64,000 bases of DNA, taken from assembly GCF_009828115.1 (NCBI RefSeq), contig NZ_WTYL01000001.1:868001-932000 (forward strand), written 5' to 3'. The stretch's first letter is position 1. The number at the start of each line of letters is the position of its first letter. Shown piece after piece: positions 50,245 through 59,811 of this stretch. The notes beneath the pieces are model-generated. The model worked only from the letters and a program-made list of their open reading frames with translations. It searched no databases and was not told where the DNA came from. Both the position numbers and the translations under genes were made by a program. Source of the stretch: Allopontixanthobacter sediminis. Lineage in GTDB: Bacteria > Pseudomonadota > Alphaproteobacteria > Sphingomonadales > Sphingomonadaceae.

Positions 50245-51210
50245 ATGGCGTTACCCGCCCCTTTCGACCGCCTTCGCCTGCCCATCATCGGTTCGCCGTT
50301 GTTCATCGTATCCGGCCCGGAGCTGGTTATCGCGCAGTGCAAAGCGGGGATTGTCGGATCCTTCCCCGCGCTCAACGCCCGGCCGATTTCCCAGCTCGAC
50401 GAATGGCTGCATCAGATCACCGAGGAACTTGCGGCGCATAATCGCGACAATCCCGACCGTCCCGCCGCGCCCTATGCGGTCAACCAGATCGTCCACCGCA
50501 GCAACAATCGCTTGGAAGAAGACATCGCGATGTGCGGCAAGTGGCAGGTGCCGATGATGATCACCTCGCTCGGCGCGAGGGAGGAAGTCTTCGACGCTGC
50601 TCACAGCTGGGGCGGCATCGTGCTGCACGACATCATCAACGACAAATTCGCTCACAAGGCGATCGAGAAGGGTGCCGACGGCCTGATCCCCGTCGCTGCC
50701 GGTGCCGGCGGGCATGCAGGGGTGCAATCCCCCTTCGCGCTGATGCAGGAAATCCGCAGCTGGTTTGACGGGCTGGTGGCGCTATCAGGCTCGATCTCCC
50801 ATGGCCGTTCGGTGCTTGCGGCACAGGCAATGGGCGCCGACTTCGCCTACATCGGGTCGCCCTGGATCGCGACCAAGGAAGCCAATGCGGACGAAGCCTA
50901 CAAGCAGGAAATCGTCGACAGCAACGCGGCGGACATCGTCTACACCAATTTGTTCACCGGCGTTCACGGCAACTACTTACGCGGCTCGATCGAAAAAGCC
51001 GGTCTGGACCCGGAAAACCTTCCGACCAGCGATCCCAGTGCGATGAACTTCGGTTCCGGAGGCAACAGCAAGGCCAAGGCATGGAAGGATATCTGGGGTT
51101 CGGGTCAGGGCGTCGGAATGGTCGACAAGGTCGACAGCGTGGCAGACCGGGTGGACCAGCTGGAGCGCGAGTACCGGCAAGCAATCGTGGATCTGGCCGC
51201 AAAAACCTGA
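50245..51210 (+). CDS. Nitronate monooxygenase-family flavoprotein
   Basis: 321 residues from the ATG at 50245 (GGAGAA upstream). FMN TIM-barrel: PIIGSPLFIVSGPELVIAQC, MITSLGAREEVFDAAHSWGG, VAAGAGGHAGVQSPFALMQE with the GGHxG phosphate-binding and catalytic His motif, LSGSISHGRSVLAAQAMGAD and FAYIGSPWIATKEA. The family oxidises alkyl nitronates or acts as 2-nitropropane dioxygenase-like enzymes. It could equally be an enoyl reductase-like FMN protein. Confidence 0.9.
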   Translation: MALPAPFDRLRLPIIGSPLFIVSGPELVIAQCKAGIVGSFPALNARPISQLDEWLHQITEELAAHNRDNPDRPAAPYAVNQIVHRSNNRLEEDIAMCGKWQVPMMITSLGAREEVFDAAHSWGGIVLHDIINDKFAHKAIEKGADGLIPVAAGAGGHAGVQSPFALMQEIRSWFDGLVALSGSISHGRSVLAAQAMGADFAYIGSPWIATKEANADEAYKQEIVDSNAADIVYTNLFTGVHGNYLRGSIEKAGLDPENLPTSDPSAMNFGSGGNSKAKAWKDIWGSGQGVGMVDKVDSVADRVDQLEREYRQAIVDLAAKT

Positions 51211-51222
51211 GGCGTCAGCGGT

Positions 51223-52008
51223 TCAGCTCCGCCAGACTCGGACGAATTTTCCGTTCCCCGAAGGCACCAGGCGCATTTGCCCGCCGTCGGGTGCAATCAC
51301 TTCCTCGCTCTGCGTCAGCGGGCCGTGCTGCGCGAGTTGCTGCACCAGTCGGCCCGCTAATTGGGTAGCGGTGGGATAGTCGCCCACAGAATCGGGTTCG
51401 ATGCGAATTTCCTGTCCGGTGAAAAAGGCTAGCCCTTCGGATTGCAATCCACCGTCGCTCATTTGCTTGTAGCCAGCGAGCAGCCGGGACGGGAATGGCC
51501 CGCCATTCTGCCAGTTTTCAGCATGGGCACGGAAGAAATCAGGCGCTGTCGCCATGGCTGCGGGCGGCCAGCAAATGGTACGGAGTTGCGGCGGCGCTTC
51601 GGCGGCGAACCGGGCGACCAGCTCGAACAGCGTCCGTACGACCGGTATGGTGTTGGCGCCGCCGGCAAGATGCGGTCCGGGCATCAGGAATAGCGAATCA
51701 AACGCAGTCTGGATGGTGCCGTCCGGCATATCGACCCAGTGCCGGATGTCAGGCACATTTACCGACCGTCCAGGTGCCAGGCCGACCAGGTCGAATGTCA
51801 TTCCGCCGATCAGCAACTCAAGCCATTCCAGCGCCGGACCCGACCCTGCGTGAGTCTCGGGGCGGTCGAGGTTGTCCCGCGGGTCGAGACTAATTGAGAC
51901 GTTGTCCAATTTGTCCACGATTTCATGCACGGATTGTGCATCAAGGCGTTCGCCGCCCTCGAAAAGGAGGAGAACGCCACCAATTCGATCGAGCCGGTCG
52001 ATATCCAT
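51223..52008 (-). CDS. Conserved-looking protein of unknown function
   Basis: 261 residues, ATG at 52008. No signal peptide or membrane segment. The start MDIDRLDRIGGVLLLFEGGE, a hydrophobic middle (LEWLELLIGGMTFDLVGLAP, FDSLFLMPGPHLAGGANTIP), Pro/Trp-rich ICWPPAAMATAPDF and the C-terminal LVPSGNGKFVRVW suggest a folded cytosolic alpha/beta protein. I do not recognise the family. It stands alone, followed on its 5' side by the AT-rich gap 52009-52135, where I saw no gene. Confidence 0.6.
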   Translation of the reverse strand: MDIDRLDRIGGVLLLFEGGERLDAQSVHEIVDKLDNVSISLDPRDNLDRPETHAGSGPALEWLELLIGGMTFDLVGLAPGRSVNVPDIRHWVDMPDGTIQTAFDSLFLMPGPHLAGGANTIPVVRTLFELVARFAAEAPPQLRTICWPPAAMATAPDFFRAHAENWQNGGPFPSRLLAGYKQMSDGGLQSEGLAFFTGQEIRIEPDSVGDYPTATQLAGRLVQQLAQHGPLTQSEEVIAPDGGQMRLVPSGNGKFVRVWRS

Positions 52009-52135
52009 ACGACGATCGATGGTCTTTAGTCCCCTGGTGCAAATACTATGGTTTACTTGGCCCCATTTGTCTTGCCCGTCGAGTCCCCGAAAAAGTGTTT
52101 AATCCGTTATGGATGCGTCATTCCAGTACAGTTAA

Positions 52136-52627
52136 TTAAAAGATGCCAAGCACCAATCCTTCGGCAAGCCCCGCTCCGAGTTCGCGGCAGCGTTCCAACT
52201 GATCCGCTTCCACGGTCTTGTCGGCAAGGATGGTTTCGGGCGTCTGCGCGTTGAAATTGACGATCAACGGCTCTGCAATCCGGCGCAGGCGCCACCCTTT
52301 GGCGATCCGGTCGATCTGGGCCTCGGCACCCTCCCCGTCGGATCCGGCGGCGATTATTGTCGCGTAAGCCCGCCCCTCGATCCTGCCCAATACCGGATAA
52401 TAGCAGCGGTCGAACATTTCCTTCATCAGGCCGCTCATGGTGGCCAGGTTTTCCGGGCACACGAACAGATACGCCGCGCAGGCCAGGATATGGTCTGGCG
52501 TTACATCGTCCGCATACAGGATGAGCGAGCGTTGCCCCGCGCCTTCCGCCGCCGCGCGCGCCATTGCCCGGCTCGCGCCGGTACGGCTGTGCCAGGCGAT
52601 CAGCAGCGTTTTGTGCGGGATATCCAT
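52136..52627 (-). CDS. Flavodoxin-like protein
   Basis: 163 residues from the ATG at 52627 (MDIPHKTLLIAWHSRTGASR). The phosphate-binding loop WHSRTGASRAMA is a flavodoxin/NAD(P)H-dependent FMN-reductase motif, and FVCPENLATMSGLMKEMFDR and IIAAGSDGEGAEAQIDR fit the later flavin loops. It probably binds FMN and serves electron transfer or flavin reduction. It is divergent from recJ with 80 bp between starts. Confidence 0.8.
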   Translation of the reverse strand: MDIPHKTLLIAWHSRTGASRAMARAAAEGAGQRSLILYADDVTPDHILACAAYLFVCPENLATMSGLMKEMFDRCYYPVLGRIEGRAYATIIAAGSDGEGAEAQIDRIAKGWRLRRIAEPLIVNFNAQTPETILADKTVEADQLERCRELGAGLAEGLVLGIF

Positions 52628-52707
52628 GAGGACGATTGTCGCCCCGTGCTGTCGATTGTCAATCACCGACCCTTTGCGCAGCGGTGCAATTCCTTTACGG
52701 ACCGAAG

Positions 52708-54507
52708 ATGTCATCACGAACCAGGTCCCCCGTCTTTGGCGTCACCAGCTCGCTGTCGGGCAAGGCGTGGCATTGGCGCGGCGGCAACATGGATGTGCGC
52801 CAGGAAGTAACCGGGCTCGAAAACGACATCGTCACCCAGTTGCTGCTATCGCGCGGCGTCCAGTCGGATGATGTCGAACGCCAGCGGACGCCGACGCTTC
52901 GCGGGTTCCTGCCCGATCCATCCGCTTTCCAGGACATGGATGCCGCGGCGGAGCGCATCGCGCAGGCGGTCCTGGGCCGCGAATCCACCACCATCTACGG
53001 CGATTACGATGTCGACGGCGCGACCAGCGCAGCGCTGATGATCCGCTTGCTGCGGATGCTCGGCCATGACGCGCGCTATTACATTCCCGACCGGCTTCTC
53101 GAAGGTTACGGCCCGAGCGGAAAGGCGCTGGTCCAATTGGCGCAGGAGGGCTGCAGCCTGATCGTGACGGTCGATTGCGGCGCGATGGCGCACGACGCGC
53201 TGGCGTTGGCACACGATGCAGGGGTCGACGTGATCGTGGTCGATCACCACAAATGTTCGCCTGATTTGCCAAAAGTCGCTGCAATGGTGAACCCCAACCG
53301 GCTCGACGAGAGCGATCTAGGCGCGTCGCATGGTCACCTGGCCGCAGTCGGCGTGGCGTTCCTGCTCGCGATCGCGGTCGTGCGGACATTGCGCGGGCAT
53401 GGCTATTTCGAAACCCGCGCCGAGCCCGACCTGATGGCGCTGCTCGACCTTGTTGCGCTTGGCACCGTGGCCGACGTGGCGGCGCTTCACGGGCTCAACC
53501 GCGCATTCGTCGCGCAGGGCCTCAAGGTCATGGCGCGGCGGGATAACGTCGGGATGGCGGCGCTCATCGATGCAAGCCGTCTGAAGCGCGCTCCCGCCTG
53601 CGGCGATCTCGGCTTTGCCCTTGGACCCAGGATCAACGCCGGCGGGCGGGTTGGCGAATCGACTCTCGGAGTGCGGCTGCTGACTACCGAAGACCCGGAC
53701 GAAGCCATGAGCATCGCCGCGCAGCTATCGATCCTGAACGAAGAACGCCGCGCCATCGAAGCCGAAGTGCAAGACGCGGCCGAACTGCAACTGGACCGCC
53801 AGCACAACCGCTCGGTGATCGTGGTGGCGGGACAGGGCTGGCACCCCGGGGTGATCGGGATCGTCGCCGGGCGAATCAAGGAAAAGACCGGCAAACCGGC
53901 GCTCGTCATCGCGCTCGATGTCGAGAATGGTGACGGAGAGCTGCAAGGTAAAGGCTCTGGCCGATCAATCGCCGGGGTGGACCTCGGCGCGGCAATCATA
54001 GCGGCGCGTGAACAGGGCCTGCTGGTGGCGGGCGGCGGACACGCCATGGCGGCCGGGCTGACGATAGACCGGGATCAGGTGGAAGCACTGGCCGACTGGC
54101 TGGACGAGCGGCTGGCCAGCGCGGTGGGGTTGGCGATGGCGAAACAGGTCATCCAGCTCGATCTGGCGCTCGCCCCCGGTGGTCTCACGCCGCTACTGGT
54201 TGAAACCATGGACAGCGCGGGGCCGTTCGGGATCGGCTGGCCGGGGCCGAGGATCGCGGTCGGGCCGGTGCGACTGGTCAAGGCCGATATCGTCGGGACC
54301 GACCATGTCCGGTTGATCGCGGCGGGCCAGGACGGGAAGAGCTTCAAGGCGATTGCTTTCCGGGCGGTGGATAGCGATATGGGCCAGGCCCTCCTTCACG
54401 GATCGCGCGGCCGATCGTTATGGCTGGCCGGCCGTGCCAAGATCGACGACTGGGCATCACGCCCGCAAGCGGAACTGCATCTCGAAGACGCTGCCTGGGC
54501 AGACTGA
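52708..54507 (+). CDS. recJ: Single-stranded-DNA-specific exonuclease RecJ
   Basis: 599 residues from the ATG at 52708. DHH-superfamily 5'-3' exonuclease in recombination and mismatch repair. Motifs are IYGDYDVDGATSAALMIRL (motif I), VTVDCGAMAHDALALAH, IVVDHHKCSPDLPKVAAMVN (motif III, DHH), LVALGTVADVAALHGLNR and the DHHA1 part VAGGGHAMAAGLTIDRD. The C-terminal OB-fold domain ends at LEDAAWAD. The C-terminal extension of some RecJ proteins is absent. It is followed by tRNA-Glu. Confidence 0.97.
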   Translation: MSSRTRSPVFGVTSSLSGKAWHWRGGNMDVRQEVTGLENDIVTQLLLSRGVQSDDVERQRTPTLRGFLPDPSAFQDMDAAAERIAQAVLGRESTTIYGDYDVDGATSAALMIRLLRMLGHDARYYIPDRLLEGYGPSGKALVQLAQEGCSLIVTVDCGAMAHDALALAHDAGVDVIVVDHHKCSPDLPKVAAMVNPNRLDESDLGASHGHLAAVGVAFLLAIAVVRTLRGHGYFETRAEPDLMALLDLVALGTVADVAALHGLNRAFVAQGLKVMARRDNVGMAALIDASRLKRAPACGDLGFALGPRINAGGRVGESTLGVRLLTTEDPDEAMSIAAQLSILNEERRAIEAEVQDAAELQLDRQHNRSVIVVAGQGWHPGVIGIVAGRIKEKTGKPALVIALDVENGDGELQGKGSGRSIAGVDLGAAIIAAREQGLLVAGGGHAMAAGLTIDRDQVEALADWLDERLASAVGLAMAKQVIQLDLALAPGGLTPLLVETMDSAGPFGIGWPGPRIAVGPVRLVKADIVGTDHVRLIAAGQDGKSFKAIAFRAVDSDMGQALLHGSRGRSLWLAGRAKIDDWASRPQAELHLEDAAWAD

Positions 54508-54623
54508 ACGCGCCGATCCTGTGCGGAATTCCGGCAAGAAGCAGGATTTCGGTAAAACTCGCCTTGACGTGCAGGCGAACCCTGCCTAATTGCGCGCCCT
54601 GACCTTTGGCACACCATCGGTTT

Positions 54624-54698
54624 GGCCCCTTCGTCTAGCGGTTAGGACGCGGCCCTTTCACGGCTGAAACACGGGTTCGATTCCCGTAGGGGTCACCA
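54624..54698 (+). tRNA. tRNA-Glu (TTC)
   Basis: 75 nt including encoded CCA. Acceptor GGCCCCT pairs with AGGGGTC (one G-U). D arm TCGTCTAGCGGTTAGGACG, anticodon loop CTTTCAC with anticodon TTC, T arm ACGGG-TTCGATT-CCCGT. All arms fold. It lies between recJ and phoR and is followed by no obvious element. Confidence 0.97.
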
Positions 54699-54829
54699 TT
54701 TCTGGTGGCATCGTTCCGGCAGCATGGCCGGAAGCACCCTTTTCCAACCTTGGTATTCCGGCCCGATTCCCGAATTTCCGGGTATTTGGTGGTGGCGGCG
54801 TTGCGCCTTTGAGGCTAACGCCCCCTCCC

Positions 54830-56026
54830 ATGGACAAAGGTCGCAACGTACCCTGGCCGGGCATTTTCATCGCGGTGGCCGTAAGTCTGGCGATGGGTCT
54901 GGTGGGTACCAACCCGTGGCTGGTGCTCGGCGCCGGGTTGCTGTGGATCGGGTCGCTGTTCCTGGTCTCGTCCCACCCGCCCCCGCCCAATGCGATGCCG
55001 CCGAAGAGCCCGTTCAGCCAGGCCACGATTACGCAACTGATCGAACATTCCGCAACCCCGCTGCTGATGACCGAACTCAACCGCGTGGCCATCGCCAACG
55101 AAGCCGCGCGCAAGGTGCTGGGATCGCATATCGTCGGCCAGGATGTGCGGGTCGCGTTCCGCCACCCCGAGGCGATCGCCCTGATGATGCAGGACCGGCC
55201 CGGTAGCGCGCTGATCCAGAACCTCGCCCGCCGCAAGGATATCTGGCAGATGAACCGGCAGATAATGGACGATCGGTTCGCGGTCGTCGAACTGCTCAAC
55301 CAGACCTCCGAAGCGCAGGTCAGCCGGGCGCACACCGATTTTGTTGCCAACGCCAGCCACGAACTGCGCACCCCGCTGGCCTCGATCATCGGCTATGTCG
55401 AAACGCTGAGCGACGAAGAAGCCGCGGTTCCGCCCGCAACCCGCAAGAAATTCCTCACCACGATTCTTTCCGAGGCGAACCGGCTTCAAGGGCTGGTCAG
55501 CGACCTGATGTCACTTTCCAGGGTCGAGGCAGAAAAATACGACGAACCGGAAGAAAAGATCGAACTGCGCAAACTGGTGGAGACCGCCACTCGCGACGCG
55601 GCAGGCGAGGCCCGGATGGGCCGAATCGATGCCCAATTGCCGAATGACGTCACGGTGCTTGGGGACGCGCGACAATTGGAACAACTCGTCCGCAACCTCG
55701 TCGATAACGCGCTAAAATATGGCGACGCAGATAAAAATGTGACTGTATCCCTCCTCAACGATGACAACGGTGATGCGAAACTGACGGTTCAGGACCGCGG
55801 CGACGGCATAGCCCCGGAACACATCCCCCACCTCACCCGTCGGTTCTATCGCACCGACCCTGGGCGAAGCCGCGCATCGGGCGGAACCGGCCTCGGCCTC
55901 GCCATCGTGAAGCATATCGTGGAACGTCACCGCGGCCGCCTCGACATCAGCAGCGAGGTTGGTCAGGGGACTTTAGTGACCGTCCGAATTCCGGCGTTTC
56001 GGGAACCGGCAGAATATTTGACATGA
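54830..56026 (+). CDS. phoR: Phosphate regulon sensor histidine kinase PhoR
   Basis: 398 residues from the ATG at 54830 (a TTG at 54809 is also in frame). Two membrane helices lie at residues 9-47. A PAS-like domain follows (about 60-130, ITQLIEHSATPLLMTELNRV). The H-box FVANASHELRTPLASIIGYV has phospho-acceptor H177. The ATPase has NLVDNALKYGD (N-box), RGDGIAPEHI (G1) and SGGTGLGLAIVKHI (G2). With PhoB it senses low phosphate, through PstSCAB and PhoU encoded downstream. Confidence 0.95.
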   Translation: MDKGRNVPWPGIFIAVAVSLAMGLVGTNPWLVLGAGLLWIGSLFLVSSHPPPPNAMPPKSPFSQATITQLIEHSATPLLMTELNRVAIANEAARKVLGSHIVGQDVRVAFRHPEAIALMMQDRPGSALIQNLARRKDIWQMNRQIMDDRFAVVELLNQTSEAQVSRAHTDFVANASHELRTPLASIIGYVETLSDEEAAVPPATRKKFLTTILSEANRLQGLVSDLMSLSRVEAEKYDEPEEKIELRKLVETATRDAAGEARMGRIDAQLPNDVTVLGDARQLEQLVRNLVDNALKYGDADKNVTVSLLNDDNGDAKLTVQDRGDGIAPEHIPHLTRRFYRTDPGRSRASGGTGLGLAIVKHIVERHRGRLDISSEVGQGTLVTVRIPAFREPAEYLT

Positions 56027-56046
56027 ATTTGTCACATAACTTGAAC
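56018..56046 (+). promoter_or_regulatory. PHO-box-like repeats before pstS
   Basis: TTGACAT-GAAT-TTGTCAC-ATAA-CTTGAAC: three 7-mers 11 bp apart. The first two match 5 of 7 bases of CTGTCAT each and the third only 3. The site overlaps the phoR stop and lies 83 bp before the pstS ATG. It fits PhoB activation of pstSCAB-phoUB. Confidence 0.6.
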
Positions 56047-56128
56047 ATGCGGCGACCAGACAGCTACGGTGCCGGGGAAGCTTGATGTAGTTTTCCGCCG
56101 TCGGGGTCATCAGGAACAGGAACAAATT

Positions 56129-57172
56129 ATGTCATTCAGAACAATCCTTGCGCTGCCTGCGCTGGCCCTCGTCGCCACGCTTTCCGCCTGCGGCGGTACC
56201 AGCGACACGACCCGCGATTCGATCCGCGCGGTGGGATCGTCCACCGTCTATCCGTTCGCGAAGAAAATTGCCGAGACGTTCACCCAGTCGAACCCGGGCA
56301 TGACCTCGCCGATCATCGAATCGACCGGGACCGGCGGCGGGATCAAGCTTTTCTGCGCCGGGGTTGGTGCCAGCACTCCCGACATGGCCAACGCTTCGCG
56401 CCGGATGAAGAAATCCGAATTCGACACCTGCGTTGCCAACGGCGTGGAGGACATCATCGAACTTCAGGTTGGGCTCGACGGAATTGCCTTTGCGTCCATG
56501 CAGGGCGGGATCGACATGAACCTGACCCCGAAAATCATCTATGAAGCGATCGCCGCCAAGCCGTACGGCAAGGAACAGACCGCCAAATTGTGGTCCGACG
56601 TCGACCCGTCCCTGCCGCAGGAGCCAATTCTGGTTTATGGTCCGCCTTCCACATCCGGTACGCGCGACGCGCTGAAGGAACTGGTCTTGGAACCCGGCTG
56701 TGACAGCAACGTGGAAATGAAGGCGCTGAAAGACAGCGACGAAGACCTGCACACCCAGGTCTGCACCGAAGTCCGGTCCGACGGCGCCTATGTCGATCAA
56801 GGCGAACAGGACAATCTGATCGTCCAGAAGATCGAGAACAATCCCAAGGCTGTCGGCATATTCGGCTACTCCTACCTCGAGAAGAACCTCGACAAGGTCC
56901 AGGGCCTCTCGATGAACGGCGTCGAGCCGACTTACGAAAACATCTCGAGCTTCGCCTATCCCGGCGCACGGCCGCTGTATATCTATGTGAAGAAGGCCCA
57001 TCTGCAAGCCATCCCCGGCCTGCCGGAATATCTGGCGGAATGGGTCAAGAGCTGGTCGAAAGACGGCCCGCTAGCCCAGATCGGCTTGGTAGCTTCGCCG
57101 GATGACGTGCGGGCGGCCAACGCCAAGGCAGCTACCGAATTCGGGACCATGAGCGGCGCGGACTTGAAATAA
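56129..57172 (+). CDS. pstS: Phosphate-binding protein of the Pst transporter
   Basis: 347 residues from the ATG at 56129. The signal peptide ends in LVATLSAC, a lipobox, so it is probably an inner-membrane-tethered lipoprotein. The phosphate-binding features are RAVGSSTVYPFAKKIAETF, IIESTGTGGGIKLFCAGVGA and VYGPPSTSGTRDALKELVLE. It delivers phosphate to PstC/PstA. It is longer than E. coli PstS only by small loops. Confidence 0.95.
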   Translation: MSFRTILALPALALVATLSACGGTSDTTRDSIRAVGSSTVYPFAKKIAETFTQSNPGMTSPIIESTGTGGGIKLFCAGVGASTPDMANASRRMKKSEFDTCVANGVEDIIELQVGLDGIAFASMQGGIDMNLTPKIIYEAIAAKPYGKEQTAKLWSDVDPSLPQEPILVYGPPSTSGTRDALKELVLEPGCDSNVEMKALKDSDEDLHTQVCTEVRSDGAYVDQGEQDNLIVQKIENNPKAVGIFGYSYLEKNLDKVQGLSMNGVEPTYENISSFAYPGARPLYIYVKKAHLQAIPGLPEYLAEWVKSWSKDGPLAQIGLVASPDDVRAANAKAATEFGTMSGADLK

Positions 57173-57182
57173 GGTCTGACTG

Positions 57183-58568
57183 ATGTCCCCGATAATTCTG
57201 CTGTTATTGGCTTTCGGGCTGGGTCTGGCCGGGTGGCTTGCCGCCCGCGCCAGGGCGTGGACGTTCAAGCGGGACGCCGTGAACGGCCGAATTGCGGCAT
57301 TGCCGAACTATCACGCGTGGTACGTGGCGCTGTGGATCGTGATCCCGGTGGTCATGTTCATCGCGCTATGGTCGGCAATCGCTCCGCAACTGGTTACGCA
57401 GACTGTGTTGTCGTCGCCCGCAGCGGCAGAATTGCCGGCGTTCGGCTTCCAGCGCGATTCGATTATGAGTGAGGCCCGCGCCGTTGCCGGCGGCAGCGCG
57501 CGGGCCGTATTCAACGAAGAAGCGGCCGCCTTGGTGGAGCCGTACAAGCAAGCGATCACCCGCTACAACATCATCGGAGTGCTGAGCACGCTGGTGATCG
57601 CCTTCCTCACCGGTGTCTGGTCCTTCCTGAGGGTCAAGCCCGACTTCGCTGCCCGGACCCGGGTCGAACGGGCAGTGATGGTAATCCTGCTGCTCGCGTC
57701 GTTGGTCGCAATCCTGACCACGCTGGGCATCGCGGTCAGCCTGGTGTTCGAGACTGTGCGCTTTTTCGGCATGGTCAGCCCGATAGACTTCCTGTTCGGT
57801 ACCCAGTGGGGTCCCGACCCGATGAGCAATCCGGACAATCCCGACGGTTCGCGCTACGGGGCCATACCGCTGTTCTGGGGTACCATCTACATCGGTGCGA
57901 TCATCGCAATGATCGTGGCGATACCGCTGGGCCTGATGAGTGCGATCTACCTGACGCAGTACGCCGATCCACGCGTGCGTTCGTGGGTCAAGCCGGCGCT
58001 GGAAATCCTCGCCGGGGTTCCGACCGTCGTTTACGGCTACTTTGCCGCGCTGACCGTGGCCCCTGCGATCCGGGACTGGGCGCAGGCGATCGGAATCAGC
58101 AATGCATCGAGTGAAAGCGCGCTTGCCGCCGGCCTGGTTATGGGGGTGATGATCATTCCGTTCGTATCCTCCATGGCAGACGATTCCATTGCCGCTGTGC
58201 CGCAAGCCATGCGTGACGGCAGCCTGGCGATGGGCGCGACCCGGTCCGAAACCATCCGCCGGGTGCTGGTGCCCGCCGCCCTTCCCGGCATCGTCGCGGG
58301 CGTCATGCTGGCCGTCAGCCGCGCCATCGGCGAGACCATGATCGTGGTGATGGCGGCAGGCGCTGCCGCCAATCTCACTGGCAATCCGCTTGAAGCCATG
58401 ACAACGGTAACTTTCCAGATCGTCGCCATGCTGACCGGCGAAGGCAGTTTCGACCATCCTGCCACGCTCGCCGCCTTCGCCCTGGGATTCGTCTTGTTTG
58501 TCGTCACCCTCGGCCTGAATTTCATCGCCCTGCGCGTCGTGAAGAGGTTCCGCGAAGCTTATGAGTGA
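57183..58568 (+). CDS. pstC: Phosphate ABC transporter permease PstC
   Basis: 461 residues, well above the about 320 of E. coli PstC. The extra part is N-terminal: a first membrane helix (MSPIILLLLAFGLGLAGWLA), a second (YVALWIVIPVVMFIALWSA), and a periplasmic stretch up to about 120. The core has the usual six helices and the EAA loop with PQAMRDGSLAMGATRSETIR. It forms the phosphate channel with PstA. ATG at 57183, 10 bp after pstS. Confidence 0.96.
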   Translation: MSPIILLLLAFGLGLAGWLAARARAWTFKRDAVNGRIAALPNYHAWYVALWIVIPVVMFIALWSAIAPQLVTQTVLSSPAAAELPAFGFQRDSIMSEARAVAGGSARAVFNEEAAALVEPYKQAITRYNIIGVLSTLVIAFLTGVWSFLRVKPDFAARTRVERAVMVILLLASLVAILTTLGIAVSLVFETVRFFGMVSPIDFLFGTQWGPDPMSNPDNPDGSRYGAIPLFWGTIYIGAIIAMIVAIPLGLMSAIYLTQYADPRVRSWVKPALEILAGVPTVVYGYFAALTVAPAIRDWAQAIGISNASSESALAAGLVMGVMIIPFVSSMADDSIAAVPQAMRDGSLAMGATRSETIRRVLVPAALPGIVAGVMLAVSRAIGETMIVVMAAGAAANLTGNPLEAMTTVTFQIVAMLTGEGSFDHPATLAAFALGFVLFVVTLGLNFIALRVVKRFREAYE

Positions 58569-59811
58569 GCGTATCGCCCCCACCCGCACACCCGCCTTCG
58601 AGGCGCGGTTGAAGAAGCGTTACGCAGCGGAGCGGCGGTTCAAGCTGGCCGGTCTGGGCGCGATCCTTTTTTCGGTCGCCGTGCTCGCCTTTCTGCTGAT
58701 CACCATGACCATCAACGGGATTGGCGGTTTCCAGCGTGCGGAAATGAACGTCGCCATCGACTTCACCGAGGCAGGACTTTCAGGGGATCAAACCACATTG
58801 TCGCAGATCGGCGCGGTCCAGGTACTGGAAGCGCAGGGCCTGCCCGCCACTGTCGAATATTTTGCCGAGCAGCAGCTGGGCGAAGCTGGCGGCGCTGAGA
58901 TCAGCACCAGCGCATGGCGCCAGGTTGCGGACGAGATTATCGACGATCCTTCGATCCTGCAGCGGGAGGAGACCTTCTCCCTCCCCGCCAGCCCAGACCT
59001 CGCCGCAGGTCTCAGCGGCGAAGGGTCGGACGAGATGAAGGCCCTCGCGGCGCAATTGTCGGCGCAGGGCAAGCTGGAAACGAAACTCGACCTCGGCTTC
59101 CTCGAACGCGCCGACGCCACCGATCCGCAGGAAGTCGGCATCTGGGGCGCGCTCAAAGGCTCCATGCTGACGATGATCGTGACGCTGCTGCTGGCTTTTC
59201 CCATCGGGGTCATGGCCGCACTCTATCTAGAGGAATACGCCCCCAAAAACCGCTGGACCGACGTGATCGAGGTGTCGATCAACAATCTGGCCGCAGTGCC
59301 CTCGATCATCTTCGGGCTGCTCGGCCTTGCGGTGTTCCTTTGGCTGTTTCCCAACATGCGGTCCGCGCCGCTCATCGGCGGGATGACCCTCGCCCTGATG
59401 ACCATGCCGGTCATTGTCATTTCCGGACGGAACGCGATCAAGGCGGTGCCCCCGTCGATCCGCGACGGTGCCCTCGCGATCGGCGCATCCAAGGTCCAGG
59501 TGGTGTTCCATCACGTGTTGCCGCTCGCCCTGCCCGGCATTCTGACAGGCACGATCATCGGCATGGCCCGCGCGCTGGGGGAAACGGCGCCGCTGCTGAT
59601 GATCGGGATGCGCGCCTTCGTCGCCACCCCGCCTGACGGGTTCACTTCGCCCGCCACCGTCCTGCCAGTACAGATTTTCCTGTGGTCGGACGAAATCGAC
59701 CGCGGGTTCGTTGAACGGACATCTGCGGCGATTATTGTGCTATTGGTATTCCTCCTGCTGATGAATGGCCTCGCCATCTATCTGCGCAACCGTTTCGAGA
59801 AAAAGTGGTGA
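58561..59811 (+). CDS. pstA: Phosphate ABC transporter permease PstA
   Basis: 416 residues against about 296 in E. coli. After the first helix ([20 protein letters not shown]) a hydrophilic periplasmic domain of about 140 residues (60-195) is inserted, with Asp/Glu/Gln-rich helices ([20 protein letters not shown]). The remaining five helices and the EAA loop [20 protein letters not shown] are standard. The start overlaps pstC by 8 bp and the stop overlaps pstB. Confidence 0.96.
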   Translation: MSERIAPTRTPAFEARLKKRYAAERRFKLAGLGAILFSVAVLAFLLITMTINGIGGFQRAEMNVAIDFTEAGLSGDQTTLSQIGAVQVLEAQGLPATVEYFAEQQLGEAGGAEISTSAWRQVADEIIDDPSILQREETFSLPASPDLAAGLSGEGSDEMKALAAQLSAQGKLETKLDLGFLERADATDPQEVGIWGALKGSMLTMIVTLLLAFPIGVMAALYLEEYAPKNRWTDVIEVSINNLAAVPSIIFGLLGLAVFLWLFPNMRSAPLIGGMTLALMTMPVIVISGRNAIKAVPPSIRDGALAIGASKVQVVFHHVLPLALPGILTGTIIGMARALGETAPLLMIGMRAFVATPPDGFTSPATVLPVQIFLWSDEIDRGFVERTSAAIIVLLVFLLLMNGLAIYLRNRFEKKW

